A DNA stretch of 64,000 bases, taken from positions 1-64,000 of the forward strand of contig JAWKVX010000006.1 in assembly GCA_041397825.1 (NCBI GenBank), written 5' to 3'. The stretch comes from JANNSX01 sp041397825 (GTDB lineage: Bacteria > Pseudomonadota > Alphaproteobacteria > Rhizobiales > Hyphomicrobiaceae). Below are positions 1 through 9,441 of this stretch, in pieces; position 1 is the first letter of the stretch, and the number at the start of each line of letters is the position of its first letter. Under the pieces are notes generated by a model. It was not told where the DNA came from. It made no database searches and saw only the letters and a program-made list of their open reading frames with translations. A program made the position numbers and the translations under genes.

Positions 1-555
1 ACGCTGGCCAGCGCGCCTTACAACGTTCTGGCAACATTGAGTTTTCCGGAGCAACCGCAGCTCGCTCAGGAAGCGCGGCTGATCCAGGCGGTCGCCGAGC
101 GCTTTCCCAGCGTGACCGCCATTCGGGTGAAGGATGCCATCGAGGCGGTGGCAGGGGTGTTGGGGCAGGTCATGACCGCCATCAGGGCGACGGCCGCACT
201 GACCCTGCTCGCGGGTGCCGTCGTGCTCGCCGGCGCGATGGCGGCGGCCGAGCGGCGACGGATCTACGAGGCGGTGCTGCTCAAGACGTTGGGCGCCCGG
301 CGGCGTCAAATCCTGACCACGCATCTGATCGAGTATGCGGTGCTCGCGGGGGTCTCAAGCAGCCTTGCCATCGGCATCGGCACACTCGCCGCCTGGATCG
401 TCGTCACCCAGGTCATGGAGATCGGGTTCACTTTTTCCCTCTGGGCGGTATTGGCGACTCTCGGCCTGGCGGGGGCCGTCGTTCTCGGTTTGGGCCTGAT
501 CGGCAGCTGGCGCGTGCTCGGCGAACGCCCTGTGCCCTATCTCAGAACGGAATGA
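1..555 (+). CDS. ABC transporter permease, FtsX/YbbP-like (C-terminal part)
   Basis: The reading frame is open from the first base of the window, so only the C-terminal 184 residues are present and the true start lies upstream. The visible part has an extracytoplasmic stretch, then three hydrophobic segments typical of an FtsX domain. The cytoplasmic loop YEAVLLKTLGARRRQI between the first two segments is the conserved YbbP/FtsX loop that touches the ATPase. The partner ATPase would be expected to the left, outside the window. YbbP-type permeases work with YbbA-like ATPases and are linked to export or release of lipophilic compounds and to envelope upkeep; the substrate here is unknown. The family call is firm, the function is not. 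Confidence 0.88.
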   Translation, partial: TLASAPYNVLATLSFPEQPQLAQEARLIQAVAERFPSVTAIRVKDAIEAVAGVLGQVMTAIRATAALTLLAGAVVLAGAMAAAERRRIYEAVLLKTLGARRRQILTTHLIEYAVLAGVSSSLAIGIGTLAAWIVVTQVMEIGFTFSLWAVLATLGLAGAVVLGLGLIGSWRVLGERPVPYLRTE

Positions 556-681
556 TGAACGGTTCTTGGAGTCCGGTTGAGCCTTGAATCCCGACCAGCC
601 CAGTCACATATTATGGGCAAACTGATTTACACCGCATCCGCCCGGGACATCGGCGGCCTATCAGAGAGGAAGAAAGACGAG

Positions 682-1416
682 ATGGCACAATACGATAGAC
701 GGTATGGCAGCCAGGTCGGCACGCGCACCGAGACGCACGAGGTCGACGAGGGGCTGCGCTCATACATGCTGGGCGTCTATAACTACATGGCGAGTGGCAT
801 CGCTCTGACGGGCATAGTTGCGTATGCGACCTATCTCCTGTCGGTCAGCAATCCTGCCATCCAACAGCTGCTGTTCTTCAGCCCACTGAGATTTGTCGTC
901 TGGTTGGCGCCGCTCGGTCTGGTCTTTTTCCTGGCGGCCCGCATCAACCGCATGAGCGTCGGCGCCGCGCAGGCGACGTTCTGGATCTATGCCGGCCTTG
1001 TCGGCCTCTCCCTGGCGAGCCTGTTCTATGTCTATACGGGACAGAGCCTGGCCCGCGTCTTCTTCATCACCGCGGCCATGTTCGGCGCCATCTCCATCTG
1101 GGGCTACACGACGAAGAAGGACCTCTCCGGCTGGGGCTCGTTCTTGATCATGGGCCTGATCGGCGTGATCATCGCGGCCGTCGTCAACATCTTCCTGCAG
1201 TCGACGGCGATGCAGTTCGCTCTGTCGGTCCTGACGGTGGTGATCTTCTCGGGTCTCACCGCCTATGATACCCAGAAGCTCAAGGCGATCTACTACAGCG
1301 TCCAGGGCGATGCGCTGGCCATGGGGCGAAGCGCCATCATGGGTGCACTCAATCTCTACCTCGACTTCTTGAACATCTTCCTGGCGCTGCTCAGCCTGTT
1401 CGGAAACCGCGAATAG
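682..1416 (+). CDS. Bax inhibitor-1 (BI-1/YccA) family membrane protein
   Basis: This 244-residue protein has a short charged N-terminus followed by about seven hydrophobic segments that fill the rest. It ends with the BI-1 features F-x-G-L-T-A-Y-D-T-Q-K-L and a hydrophobic tail with LYLDFLNIFLALL. I chose the ATG preceded by GAGAGGAAG; an earlier in-frame ATG at 613 has no comparable ribosome site. Bacterial BI-1 proteins are inner-membrane proteins, some forming pH-sensitive Ca2+ leak channels (BsYetJ) and some interacting with FtsH (YccA). Which applies here cannot be decided. It is followed by a strong hairpin and probably forms a single transcription unit. Confidence 0.92.
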   Translation: MAQYDRRYGSQVGTRTETHEVDEGLRSYMLGVYNYMASGIALTGIVAYATYLLSVSNPAIQQLLFFSPLRFVVWLAPLGLVFFLAARINRMSVGAAQATFWIYAGLVGLSLASLFYVYTGQSLARVFFITAAMFGAISIWGYTTKKDLSGWGSFLIMGLIGVIIAAVVNIFLQSTAMQFALSVLTVVIFSGLTAYDTQKLKAIYYSVQGDALAMGRSAIMGALNLYLDFLNIFLALLSLFGNRE

Positions 1417-1450
1417 GCCGTCGCGCCGAAGAACTGGGTCGGCTCGTTCG

Positions 1451-1480
1451 GGGGCCGCGGGTGTCAAGCCCGCGGCCCTC
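1451..1480 (+). terminator. GC-rich hairpin after the BI-1 gene
   Basis: A perfect 10-bp stem, GGGCCGCGGG (1452-1461) with CCCGCGGCCC (1469-1478), encloses a 7-base loop, 35 bp after the BI-1 stop codon. No T-run follows, so it may be a weak terminator or an mRNA 3' end stabiliser. Confidence 0.5.
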
Positions 1481-1683
1481 GTCGTGCAGGCCCGCCGGTC
1501 GGTGACCGGATTCGTCACAATTTGCGGCTACTCGATGCGCTAGGGATGCCGTGCCTGGCCCGTCCAGCTCGAGCAATCGGACTTCCCAGTTGCCACCGAT
1601 CGCCGTATGACGCATTTTTCGCTTGCCGCATGGCGCGCCGACCACCTCGACCGGCCCGTCGCGGTATCCGAGGAACGATCCCC

Positions 1684-4600
1684 ATGAGCTCCCAAACGTC
1701 GTCGCCAGCGCTTCATCCCTCGCGGTCACGCCATGTGACGGCCGTGCTTGGGCCGACGAACACGGGCAAGACCCACTTGGCGATCGAGCGCATGCTCGGT
1801 CACCAGACCGGCATGATCGGCCTGCCGCTCCGGCTGCTCGCGCGCGAGATCTACGACAAGGTCGTCGCCCGGGTCGGCGCCGACAACGTCGCGCTGATCA
1901 CCGGCGAGGAGAAGATCAAGCCGGCCCGGCCGCGCTATTACGTGTCGACGGTCGAGGCCATGCCGCGCGATGTCGAGGTCGATTTCCTGGCCATCGACGA
2001 GGTGCAGCTCGCGGCCGATCCGGAGCGGGGCCATGTCTTCACCGACCGCGTGCTACATGCCCGTGGCGCCCAGGAGACGCTCCTGCTCGGTGCCGGCACG
2101 ATGCGCGAGGCGATCAGGGAGTTGATGCCCGGCGCGAATTTTGTCTCGCGGCCACGTCTCTCCAAGCTCACCTACTCGGGGCAGAAGAAGATCTCCCGGC
2201 TACCTCGCCGGTCAGCCATCGTCGCCTTCTCGAGCGCCGAAGTGTACGAGATCGCCGAGCTCATCCGCCGCCAGCGTGGCGGAGCCGCGGTCGTCCTCGG
2301 CGCGCTGTCGCCGCGAACGCGCAATGCCCAGGTTGCGCTCTATCAGTCCGGTGACGTCGAGTACATGGTCGCCACCGATGCTATCGGCATGGGACTCAAT
2401 CTCGACCTGGATCATGTCGCCTTCTCGGCCACGCGCAAGTTCGACGGCCGCGTGCACCGCAATCTGACGCCGGCCGAGATCGGCCAGATCGCTGGCCGAG
2501 CCGGCCGACATATGAACGACGGCTCGTTCGGTGTCACTGGCGACGCCGAGCCGTTCGATTCAGAGATCATCGACCGCCTCGAGAAACACGAGTTCGAGCC
2601 GGTAAAGTCCCTGCAATGGCGGAACAGCGCGCTCGACTTCTCGTCGGTCGCGGCATTGAAAGAGAGCCTCAAGACGTCGCCATCGAATCCGAGGCTCTCG
2701 CGCGCTCGCACGGCCGACGACCTGCTTTCTCTCGAGACGGTGACCGAGGAACCCGGCATCGCGGGCCTCGCCCGGTCGCGCGATGCCGTCTCCCGCCTCT
2801 GGGACGTCTGCCAGCTCCCCGACTACCGCAAGATCTCGGCCTCCAGTCATGCCGAGCTGGTCGGCACGCTCTATCAGCACCTGATGCAGCAAGGGCGACT
2901 GCCGGAGGACTGGTTCGCCGAGCAGGTCTCCCGCTCGGACCGCACCGACGGCGATCTCGACACGCTGGCCACACGGATTGCGCACATCCGCACCTGGACC
3001 TTCGTCGCCAACCGGTCGGACTGGCTCGCCGATCCCGAACACTGGCGCGAACGGACGCGGGCCATCGAGGATCAGCTCTCCGATGCGCTGCACGAGCAGC
3101 TGACACTCCGCTTCGTCGACAAGCGCACGAGCGTACTGATGCGCCGGCTGCGCGACGACGAGGAACTCGACGCCATCATTGCCGATGACGGCAAGATCAC
3201 CGTCGAGGATCACTTTGTCGGTCGCATCACGGGCTTCATCTATCAGCCGGATCTGGCGGCAGAAGGTGTGCATGGCAAGGCCGCGCGCAACGCCGCTCAG
3301 CCGGCCGTCGCCAAGGAGATGGCGATGCGGACCCGGCGGGTTGTCTCAGCGAGAAGCGACGCCTTCAAGATCGGCCGGAATGCCCGCGTTCTCTGGCGTG
3401 GCGAGGAGATCGCGCGCCTCGAGAAGAGCGACGAGCCGCTGCGGCCGAACCTCATCCTGATCGCCGACGAAAGCCTTCAGGCCGGCGACCGCGAGCGCAT
3501 CAAGGAGCGGCTCGAGACGTGGCTCGACGAGCACTTGCGAGAGAAGCTGAAGCCGCTTGTCGAGCTCAGCAAAGCCGAGGATGTCTCCGGTCTGGCGCGC
3601 GGCATCGCCTTCCGGCTCAAGGAGAGCTTCGGCATTTTGAAGCGCGAGTCGGTGGCGGAGGAGGTGAAGCAGCTCGATCAGGAGGCGCGCGCCCAGCTAC
3701 GCAAGTACGGCGTTCGCTTCGGCGCCTTCAATATTCACTTTCCGCTGCTCCTGAAGCCAGCGAGCTCCGAGCTGCTGCTGCAGCTGTGGGCCATCTGGCA
3801 AGGAGATCGCGCGAGCAACGGTCTCGAAGGCCAGCCCGAGCCTCCGCGCCCCGGCCTGACCTCGGTCCCGGCCCAACCCGACGTACCGGAGACCTTCTAT
3901 CGCGTAGCCGGCTTCCACCTGTGTGGTCCGCGCGCCGTGCGCATCGACATGCTCGAGCGGCTCGCCGATATGATCCGGCCGCTGATCGCCTGGCGGGCGA
4001 GCGAGACCTCGCCGACCTCGCCGCCGAAGGGCGCGAGCGGCGACGGTGGGTTCACGATCCTTCCCGAGATGATGTCGATCCTCGGCTGCAACTCGGCCGA
4101 GCTCGGCGAGGTGCTGAAGACGCTCGGATTCAGGCTCGACCGGAAACTCCTGCCTCAGAAAACCGCAGCCGAGCCTGTCCTCTCGCCGGACGCGACGGCG
4201 GAGGGCGATGCCGCGTCGGCCCCGCCCACTGCCGATGCAGCCGCGAGCGCCGGGACCGAGCCAGCCGAGGCCACGGATCAACCCGGGGGCGCAGTCTCGG
4301 ATGCCGCTCCATCGACCGCTACCGAGCCGGATGCCGCGCCCGCAGACGCGGCGGCGGAACCTCCGGCCGAACCACAATTCATCGAAATCTGGCGGCCACG
4401 GCGTCGCTACGACGAGAACCGGGCCGTACCCAACCGCCGGCGCAGGCAGGAGCCTCGCCGTGGCGAACGCACCGCGACCGCCACGGTAGACTCCACCGCC
4501 GCGACCACGGCCGAAGCCACCGACAAACCCGGGCACGAACGGAATGATGGGGCTCAACGCCACCGGAACCGTCGGCCGCGCCGACGCCCTCACGAAGGCG

Positions 4601-4812
4601 CTCAACGCGACCGGTCGGGCCCGTCGCGGCACGAGCAGCGCGCTCCTGCGGCAAACGCACGGCCCGAGCGTCACGATGGCGGCGCCAAGAGGCACGATCG
4701 CCCGCGCGAGGAGCGTCGTCAGGCTTTCGATCCGAGCTCGCCTTTCGCTGCGCTCAGCGCTCTCAAGGAGAAGCTCGAGGCCGGCAACCCGAAACCCGAC
4801 TCATCCAATTGA
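1684..4812 (+). CDS. Suv3-like superfamily 2 RNA helicase with long C-terminal tail
   Basis: This 1042-residue protein is related to mitochondrial SUV3 and the alphaproteobacterial MgpS-type helicases. The ATPase core occupies roughly residues 15-370: Walker A GPTNTGKT (23-30), motif II IDEVQ, and the motif VI region GQIAGRAGRH. The middle region resembles the Suv3 C-terminal helical domain. From about residue 840 on the sequence turns into low-complexity Ala/Glu/Pro, then a tail rich in Arg, His and Gln, probably disordered and RNA-binding. I chose the ATG after AGGAACG; longer upstream reading frames add unconserved sequence. SUV3 unwinds RNA in the mitochondrial degradosome, so a role in RNA decay is likely by analogy. 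The stop codon lies 16 bp before the S4-domain gene, so the two are probably co-transcribed. Confidence 0.9.
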   Translation: MSSQTSSPALHPSRSRHVTAVLGPTNTGKTHLAIERMLGHQTGMIGLPLRLLAREIYDKVVARVGADNVALITGEEKIKPARPRYYVSTVEAMPRDVEVDFLAIDEVQLAADPERGHVFTDRVLHARGAQETLLLGAGTMREAIRELMPGANFVSRPRLSKLTYSGQKKISRLPRRSAIVAFSSAEVYEIAELIRRQRGGAAVVLGALSPRTRNAQVALYQSGDVEYMVATDAIGMGLNLDLDHVAFSATRKFDGRVHRNLTPAEIGQIAGRAGRHMNDGSFGVTGDAEPFDSEIIDRLEKHEFEPVKSLQWRNSALDFSSVAALKESLKTSPSNPRLSRARTADDLLSLETVTEEPGIAGLARSRDAVSRLWDVCQLPDYRKISASSHAELVGTLYQHLMQQGRLPEDWFAEQVSRSDRTDGDLDTLATRIAHIRTWTFVANRSDWLADPEHWRERTRAIEDQLSDALHEQLTLRFVDKRTSVLMRRLRDDEELDAIIADDGKITVEDHFVGRITGFIYQPDLAAEGVHGKAARNAAQPAVAKEMAMRTRRVVSARSDAFKIGRNARVLWRGEEIARLEKSDEPLRPNLILIADESLQAGDRERIKERLETWLDEHLREKLKPLVELSKAEDVSGLARGIAFRLKESFGILKRESVAEEVKQLDQEARAQLRKYGVRFGAFNIHFPLLLKPASSELLLQLWAIWQGDRASNGLEGQPEPPRPGLTSVPAQPDVPETFYRVAGFHLCGPRAVRIDMLERLADMIRPLIAWRASETSPTSPPKGASGDGGFTILPEMMSILGCNSAELGEVLKTLGFRLDRKLLPQKTAAEPVLSPDATAEGDAASAPPTADAAASAGTEPAEATDQPGGAVSDAAPSTATEPDAAPADAAAEPPAEPQFIEIWRPRRRYDENRAVPNRRRRQEPRRGERTATATVDSTAATTAEATDKPGHERNDGAQRHRNRRPRRRPHEGAQRDRSGPSRHEQRAPAANARPERHDGGAKRHDRPREERRQAFDPSSPFAALSALKEKLEAGNPKPDSSN

Positions 4813-4828
4813 TGGCGGACTCTTGAGC

Positions 4829-5239
4829 GTGGACGAGCGCGAGGATCTCCCGGCGACGAGCAGCGGTAGCCAGCGTATCGACAAATGGCTCTGGTATGCG
4901 CGTGTCGCCAAGTCCCGCAGCCTGGCGGCGAAGCTTGTGACCGACGGCGCCGTGCGGATCAATCGCGTCAAATCCAGCAAGGCCAGTGATTCCGTCAAGC
5001 CAGGCGACGTCGTCACCGTCGCGGTGCATCATCGCGTCCGAATTCTCGAGGTGAGGCTCATCGGCGCACGTCGTGGCCCGGCCACGGAGGCTGCAACCCT
5101 CTACCAGGACCTGACACCGCCACCGCCACCCAAATCCGATGCATCGCCGGCCGATTCCGCGGCCCTACGGGAGCCCGGCGCCGGCCGGCCGACGAAGCGC
5201 GAGCGCCGGCAGATCGACAAGCTTCGCGACCGGAGCTGA
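4829..5239 (+). CDS. hslR: S4-domain RNA-binding protein, Hsp15 (HslR) family
   Basis: This 136-residue protein has an S4 RNA-binding domain from about residue 15, opening with RIDKWLWYARVAKSRSLA as in E. coli Hsp15, and a basic C-terminal tail ending KRERRQIDKLRDRS. Hsp15 binds free 50S subunits that carry nascent chains and helps ribosome recycling after heat shock; that role is inferred from the family. There is no ATG at the right place. GTG 4829 has a GGCGGA ribosome site about 9 nt upstream, and TTG 4823 is the other candidate. It follows the helicase gene closely, which pairs two RNA-acting proteins in one operon. Confidence 0.88.
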   Translation: MDEREDLPATSSGSQRIDKWLWYARVAKSRSLAAKLVTDGAVRINRVKSSKASDSVKPGDVVTVAVHHRVRILEVRLIGARRGPATEAATLYQDLTPPPPPKSDASPADSAALREPGAGRPTKRERRQIDKLRDRS

Positions 5240-5248
5240 AAGGCCGGT

Positions 5249-5268
5249 GCAAGCTCAGGAGAGCTTGC
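5249..5268. terminator. Small hairpin between convergent hslR and secA
   Basis: GCAAGCTC (5249-5256) and GAGCTTGC (5261-5268) form a perfect 8-bp stem with a 4-base loop. It sits between the end of hslR and the end of secA and overlaps the last codons of secA. No T-run is seen on either strand, so the terminator role is only suggested by position. Confidence 0.4.
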
Positions 5269-8221
5269 CGTGGCAGTGCTTGAACTTCTTGCCTGAACCG
5301 CATGGACAGGGCGCATTGCGCGAGACCTTGCCCCAGGTCGAGGGATCGCGCGCGTTCTGGGACCCGGCCGATTTCCGGTTCCTGACGGGCTCGTCCTTCG
5401 GAACGGCCGACAAGGCCGAGGCCTGAGCGCCGCGCGAGCCGCGACCCGCCGGAGCAATCGCGCCTTGCGACTCGGCTTGCTCGAACTCGTCCTCGCCGGT
5501 GAAGGGGTCGATCTTGTGACCCTCCAGCGGCGGCAAGGGCTCCGGCTCGAGCTCCGGCGGCGCCTGATCGCGCCTGAGCACGAGATGCATGAGTTGGCCG
5601 GTGACGGCCGTCCTCAGGTGATTGAGCAGGCTCTGGAAGAGCTCGAAGCCCTCGCTCTTGTACTCGTTCAAGGGATCGCGCTGCGCATATCCGCGAAGGC
5701 CGATCACCTCGCGCAGATGCTCCAGATTGACGATGTGCTCGCGCCAAAGATGATCGAGCGTGTGCAGGAGCACCATCTTCTCGAGATGGCGCATGGGCTC
5801 CGAGCCGATCTCGGTGACCTTCCGCGCGTAGGCCGCATCGGTCGCACTCGTCAGCCGCTCGCGGATCTCGTCGTCGGCGATCCCCTCCTCGGCAGCCCAG
5901 TCGGCAACCGGCACGTCGATATCGAATATGTCGTAGACCTCCTTCTTCAGGCCCTCGACGTCCCACTGCTCGGCGTAGGCGTTCTCCGGAATGTGCTTGG
6001 CGACCAGATCGTCGACGACCTGGCGACGCATCTCGGCAACGGTCTCGGCGACGTCGTCCTCGCTCATCAGCTCGATACGCTGCTCGAAGATCACCTTGCG
6101 CTGATCGTTCATGACGTCGTCGTACTTCAGCACATACTTGCGAGCCTCGTAGTTGCGAGCCTCGACCTTCTGCTGCGCACGCTCCAGCGCCTTGTTGATC
6201 CAGCGGTGTGTGATCGCCTCGTTCTCTTCCATGCCGAGCTTTTGCAGCACGCCGTCGATGCGATCGGAGGCGAAGATCTTCATCAGGTCGTCATCGAGCG
6301 AAAGAAAGAATTTCGAGTGCCCCGGATCACCCTGGCGACCAGAGCGGCCGCGAAGCTGGTTGTCGATCCGGCGGCTCTCATGTCGCTCGGTGCCGACGAC
6401 ATAGAGGCCGCCGGCCTCGAGCGCCTTTCGCTTCTTTTCGGCGACATCGGCTGCGATCCGCTCGCGCTCCCGCCGGACGACGCTCTCGGTGAGTTCGCCG
6501 TTCGCGCCTGCCTTCTCCTGCTCGGCAATCCAATCCTTGATGCGAAATTCGATATTGCCGCCCAGCTGGATGTCGGTGCCGCGACCGGCCATGTTGGTGG
6601 CGATCGTCACCGCTCCCGGCACGCCGGCCTGGGCGACGATCAGGGCCTCCTGCTCGTGATAGCGGGCATTCAGCACATGGTGCGGGATCGGCGCCTCGTT
6701 GGCACCGCGTCCCTTGGTGCTCAGGTCTTCGAGGAACCGCCCGACATCCTCGAGATAGGTCTTCATCTCGGCATCGCGCTTGTCTTTGAGGCCGCTCGCC
6801 TGGCTCTTGAGCGTCTGGCCAAGCTCCTTGATGAACGCCTTGTCCTTGAGGAAACCCGACAGCAGTTCGGATTTCTCGATCGACGTCGTGCCGACGAGAA
6901 CCGGCTGGCCACGCCGGTGGCAATCGGCGATGAGCGCGACGATGGCGCGGTATTTCTCCTTCGCCGTCCGGTAGACCTCGTCGTCCTCGTCGACCCGGGC
7001 CACGGCGACGTTCGTCGGCACCTCGACCACGTCGAGCCCGTAGATGTCGATGAACTCCTGAGCCTCGGTGGCGGCCGTGCCGGTCATGCCGGCGAGCTTC
7101 TCGTAGAGGCGGAAATAGTTCTGGAAGGTGATCGAGGCGAGCGTCCGGTTCTCCGGCTGGATCTTCACATGCTCCTTCGCCTCGAGCGCCTGGTGCAGGC
7201 CGTCCGAGTAGCGCCGGCCCTGCATCATGCGGCCGGTGAACTCGTCGATGATCACGACCTCGTTGTTGCGGACGATGTAGTCCTTGTCGCGCTGGAAGAG
7301 CGTATGCGCCCGAAGCGCCTGATTGACGTGGTGGACGACGCGGACATTGTCGAGATCGTAGAGCGAGCCGCCCTTGAGCATGCCGGCCGCCTTCAGCAGG
7401 TCCTCGATGTGCTCATTGCCGACCTCGGTCAACGCCACCTGGCGCATCTTGAGGTCGACCTCGAAATCCTCGGGACGGAGCTTCGGGATGAGGGTATCGA
7501 TGGCGTTGTAGAGATCGGAGCGGTCCTCGACGGGACCGGAGATGATGAGAGGCGTGCGTGCCTCGTCGATCAGGATCGAGTCAACCTCGTCGACGATGGC
7601 ATAGGCATGGCCCCGCTGGACCATGGCATCGACCGAGTGCTCCATGTTGTCGCGCAGATAGTCGAAGCCGTACTCGTTGTTCGTGCCATAGGTCACGTCC
7701 GCGGCGTACTCGTTGCGGCGCTGGTCCTGATTGAGCTCGTGGACGATGCAACCGACGGACAGCCCGAGGAATTTGTAAATCTGTCCCATCCACTCGGCGT
7801 CGCGACGCGCCAGATAGTCGTTCACCGTGACGACGTGAACACCGCGCCCGGTCAGCGCGTTGAGGTAGACCGGCAGAGTAGCGACGAGGGTCTTGCCTTC
7901 GCCGGTCTTCATCTCCGAGATCTTGCCGTCGTGCAGCACCATGCCGCCAATCAGCTGGACGTCGAAGTGCCGCTGGCCGAGGGTTCGCTTGGCGGCTTCC
8001 CGGACGGTGGCGAAGGCGGGGACCAGCAGGTCGTCCAAGGACTTTCCGCCGGCGACCTCGGTCTTGAACTGCTCGGTTCGCGCCTTAAGAGCCGCATCGG
8101 TGAGCTTCTCGAGCTCCGGCTCCAGCGCGTTGATGGCCGCGACCAGCGAGGGGTATTTCTTCAGCTTCCGCTCGTTCGAGGTGCCAAAGATCTTGCTGGC
8201 GATGGAGCCAAGGGACAGCAT
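5255..8221 (-). CDS. secA: Preprotein translocase ATPase SecA
   Basis: This 988-residue protein is the motor of the Sec export pathway; it drives unfolded preproteins through SecYEG. Walker A GEGKT is at 107-111, followed by the NVNDYLARRDAEW-type motif and the DEVDSILIDEART Walker B region. The second nucleotide domain carries ATNMAGRGTDI. The C-terminus ends in the zinc-binding motif CPCGSGKKFKHCHG, which also binds SecB. It is longer than E. coli SecA (901 residues). About 50 residues are inserted in the second nucleotide domain before VLNARYHEQEA, and the linker before the zinc motif is longer. The ATG start gives the family N-terminus. It is convergent with hslR and divergent from the parvulin gene. 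Confidence 0.98.
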   Translation of the reverse strand: MLSLGSIASKIFGTSNERKLKKYPSLVAAINALEPELEKLTDAALKARTEQFKTEVAGGKSLDDLLVPAFATVREAAKRTLGQRHFDVQLIGGMVLHDGKISEMKTGEGKTLVATLPVYLNALTGRGVHVVTVNDYLARRDAEWMGQIYKFLGLSVGCIVHELNQDQRRNEYAADVTYGTNNEYGFDYLRDNMEHSVDAMVQRGHAYAIVDEVDSILIDEARTPLIISGPVEDRSDLYNAIDTLIPKLRPEDFEVDLKMRQVALTEVGNEHIEDLLKAAGMLKGGSLYDLDNVRVVHHVNQALRAHTLFQRDKDYIVRNNEVVIIDEFTGRMMQGRRYSDGLHQALEAKEHVKIQPENRTLASITFQNYFRLYEKLAGMTGTAATEAQEFIDIYGLDVVEVPTNVAVARVDEDDEVYRTAKEKYRAIVALIADCHRRGQPVLVGTTSIEKSELLSGFLKDKAFIKELGQTLKSQASGLKDKRDAEMKTYLEDVGRFLEDLSTKGRGANEAPIPHHVLNARYHEQEALIVAQAGVPGAVTIATNMAGRGTDIQLGGNIEFRIKDWIAEQEKAGANGELTESVVRRERERIAADVAEKKRKALEAGGLYVVGTERHESRRIDNQLRGRSGRQGDPGHSKFFLSLDDDLMKIFASDRIDGVLQKLGMEENEAITHRWINKALERAQQKVEARNYEARKYVLKYDDVMNDQRKVIFEQRIELMSEDDVAETVAEMRRQVVDDLVAKHIPENAYAEQWDVEGLKKEVYDIFDIDVPVADWAAEEGIADDEIRERLTSATDAAYARKVTEIGSEPMRHLEKMVLLHTLDHLWREHIVNLEHLREVIGLRGYAQRDPLNEYKSEGFELFQSLLNHLRTAVTGQLMHLVLRRDQAPPELEPEPLPPLEGHKIDPFTGEDEFEQAESQGAIAPAGRGSRGAQASALSAVPKDEPVRNRKSAGSQNARDPSTWGKVSRNAPCPCGSGKKFKHCHGKLS

Positions 8222-8543
8222 GGGAGATTGATCCTTAGGATGGCCGGCGGCGGATGGAGCGCCGGCGTCTTGTTGTCTTTCGGTCCCGGTCCGCCTGAAG
8301 GCAAGATAAGGACGGTCTGCCGATCCGGACGCCTGGCTGAGTGGGTGGAGGCGGCCCGGCTCAAGCCGAAACGCCCGTCTCGGGAACGCCCGGACAGGCT
8401 GCTACGAGAGATAGGATCGGGGCCCCGGCCTGTCAACGCAACGGCGACGGCCCCACACTCCGGAACGACTGGAATTCGTCCCTTTCTGGGGCTATGTGTC
8501 TGACCCGAGAATTGGGCTCCGGCCAGGAAAAAGGAACAAACCC

Positions 8544-9413
8544 TTGATTTTGTCGCGATCGCTGAGGACGGCAGCCCTGCTGGCCGTCGCCGTTGGTGTG
8601 CTTGCCGGTCCCGCGGCCGCGGACGACCCGGTGCTCGTCACCGTCGACGGTGTCAATATCACCGAGAGCCAGATCAAGCTCGCGGAGGACGAGATCGGGC
8701 CGGAGCTGGCCGGCATGCCCGAGGCCCAGCGCCGCCGCGTGCTGGTCGAGTATCTGGTCGATAACCAATTGATGGCAGCCGCCGGAACCAAGGACAATCT
8801 CGGAGAGGGCGAGGCGTTCGAAGCGCGCTTGGCTTACTACCGCGGCCGGGCTCTCAGGGATGCCTTCTTCGAGAAGAACGTCACATCGCTGGTCACCGAA
8901 GCCGAGGCGAAGAAGATCTACGACGATCAGGTCGCCAAGGTACCGCCGCAGGACGAGGTCCGTGCCCGCCACATCCTCGTCAAGACCGAGGAGGAGGCCA
9001 AGGAGGTTCTCGAGATGGTCCGGCGCGGCGATGACTTCGGCGAAGTTGCCAAGGAGAAGTCGCTCGACAAGGGGTCCGGCGCCAATGGCGGCGATCTCGG
9101 ATATTTCTCGCGCGGCCAGATGGTGAAGCCGTTCGAGGACGCGGCCTTCGCGCTCAAGGCCGGCGATGTCTCCGAGCCCGTCGAAAGCCAGTTCGGCTGG
9201 CATGTCATCAAGGTCGAGGACGCGCGTCAGAAACCGCTACCGAGCTTCGAGACTGTCAAAGAGCGGATCATCGCGTCGATGCTGCAGCGCAAGGCCCAGG
9301 AGGTCGTCCTCGGCCTCAGAGGCCAGGCGAAGATCGAGATCGTCGACAAGACGTTCGAAGGCGTGGGCAAGGTGCCGGATCAAGGTAGCGGCGAGACCCA
9401 GTCACAACCTTGA
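8544..9413 (+). CDS. Periplasmic parvulin-type peptidyl-prolyl isomerase
   Basis: This 289-residue protein begins with a clear signal peptide (LRTAALLAVAVGVLAGPAAA, cut near residue 26). Next comes a SurA-like N-terminal helical region, a parvulin domain (from RARHILVKTEEEA to FGWHVIKV, about residues 130-230) and a short charged tail. It should help fold exported proteins, a good match to its divergent neighbour secA. The start is TTG 8544, with AAAAAGGAA 8-10 nt upstream; an upstream GTG at 8496 would bury the signal peptide behind 16 extra residues. It is followed 28 bp later by argJ, so read-through is possible. The exact client set is unknown. Confidence 0.93.
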   Translation: MILSRSLRTAALLAVAVGVLAGPAAADDPVLVTVDGVNITESQIKLAEDEIGPELAGMPEAQRRRVLVEYLVDNQLMAAAGTKDNLGEGEAFEARLAYYRGRALRDAFFEKNVTSLVTEAEAKKIYDDQVAKVPPQDEVRARHILVKTEEEAKEVLEMVRRGDDFGEVAKEKSLDKGSGANGGDLGYFSRGQMVKPFEDAAFALKAGDVSEPVESQFGWHVIKVEDARQKPLPSFETVKERIIASMLQRKAQEVVLGLRGQAKIEIVDKTFEGVGKVPDQGSGETQSQP

Positions 9414-9441
9414 GACCTGTCGCCTCGAACGGGAGCTCGAA

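Noticed and set aside
5465..8503. Open frame of about 1000 codons on the + strand opposite secA
   Set aside because: It is a codon-bias shadow: secA on the other strand has clear family motifs over its whole length, and the shadow protein is Leu/Val/Asp/Arg-rich with no domain.
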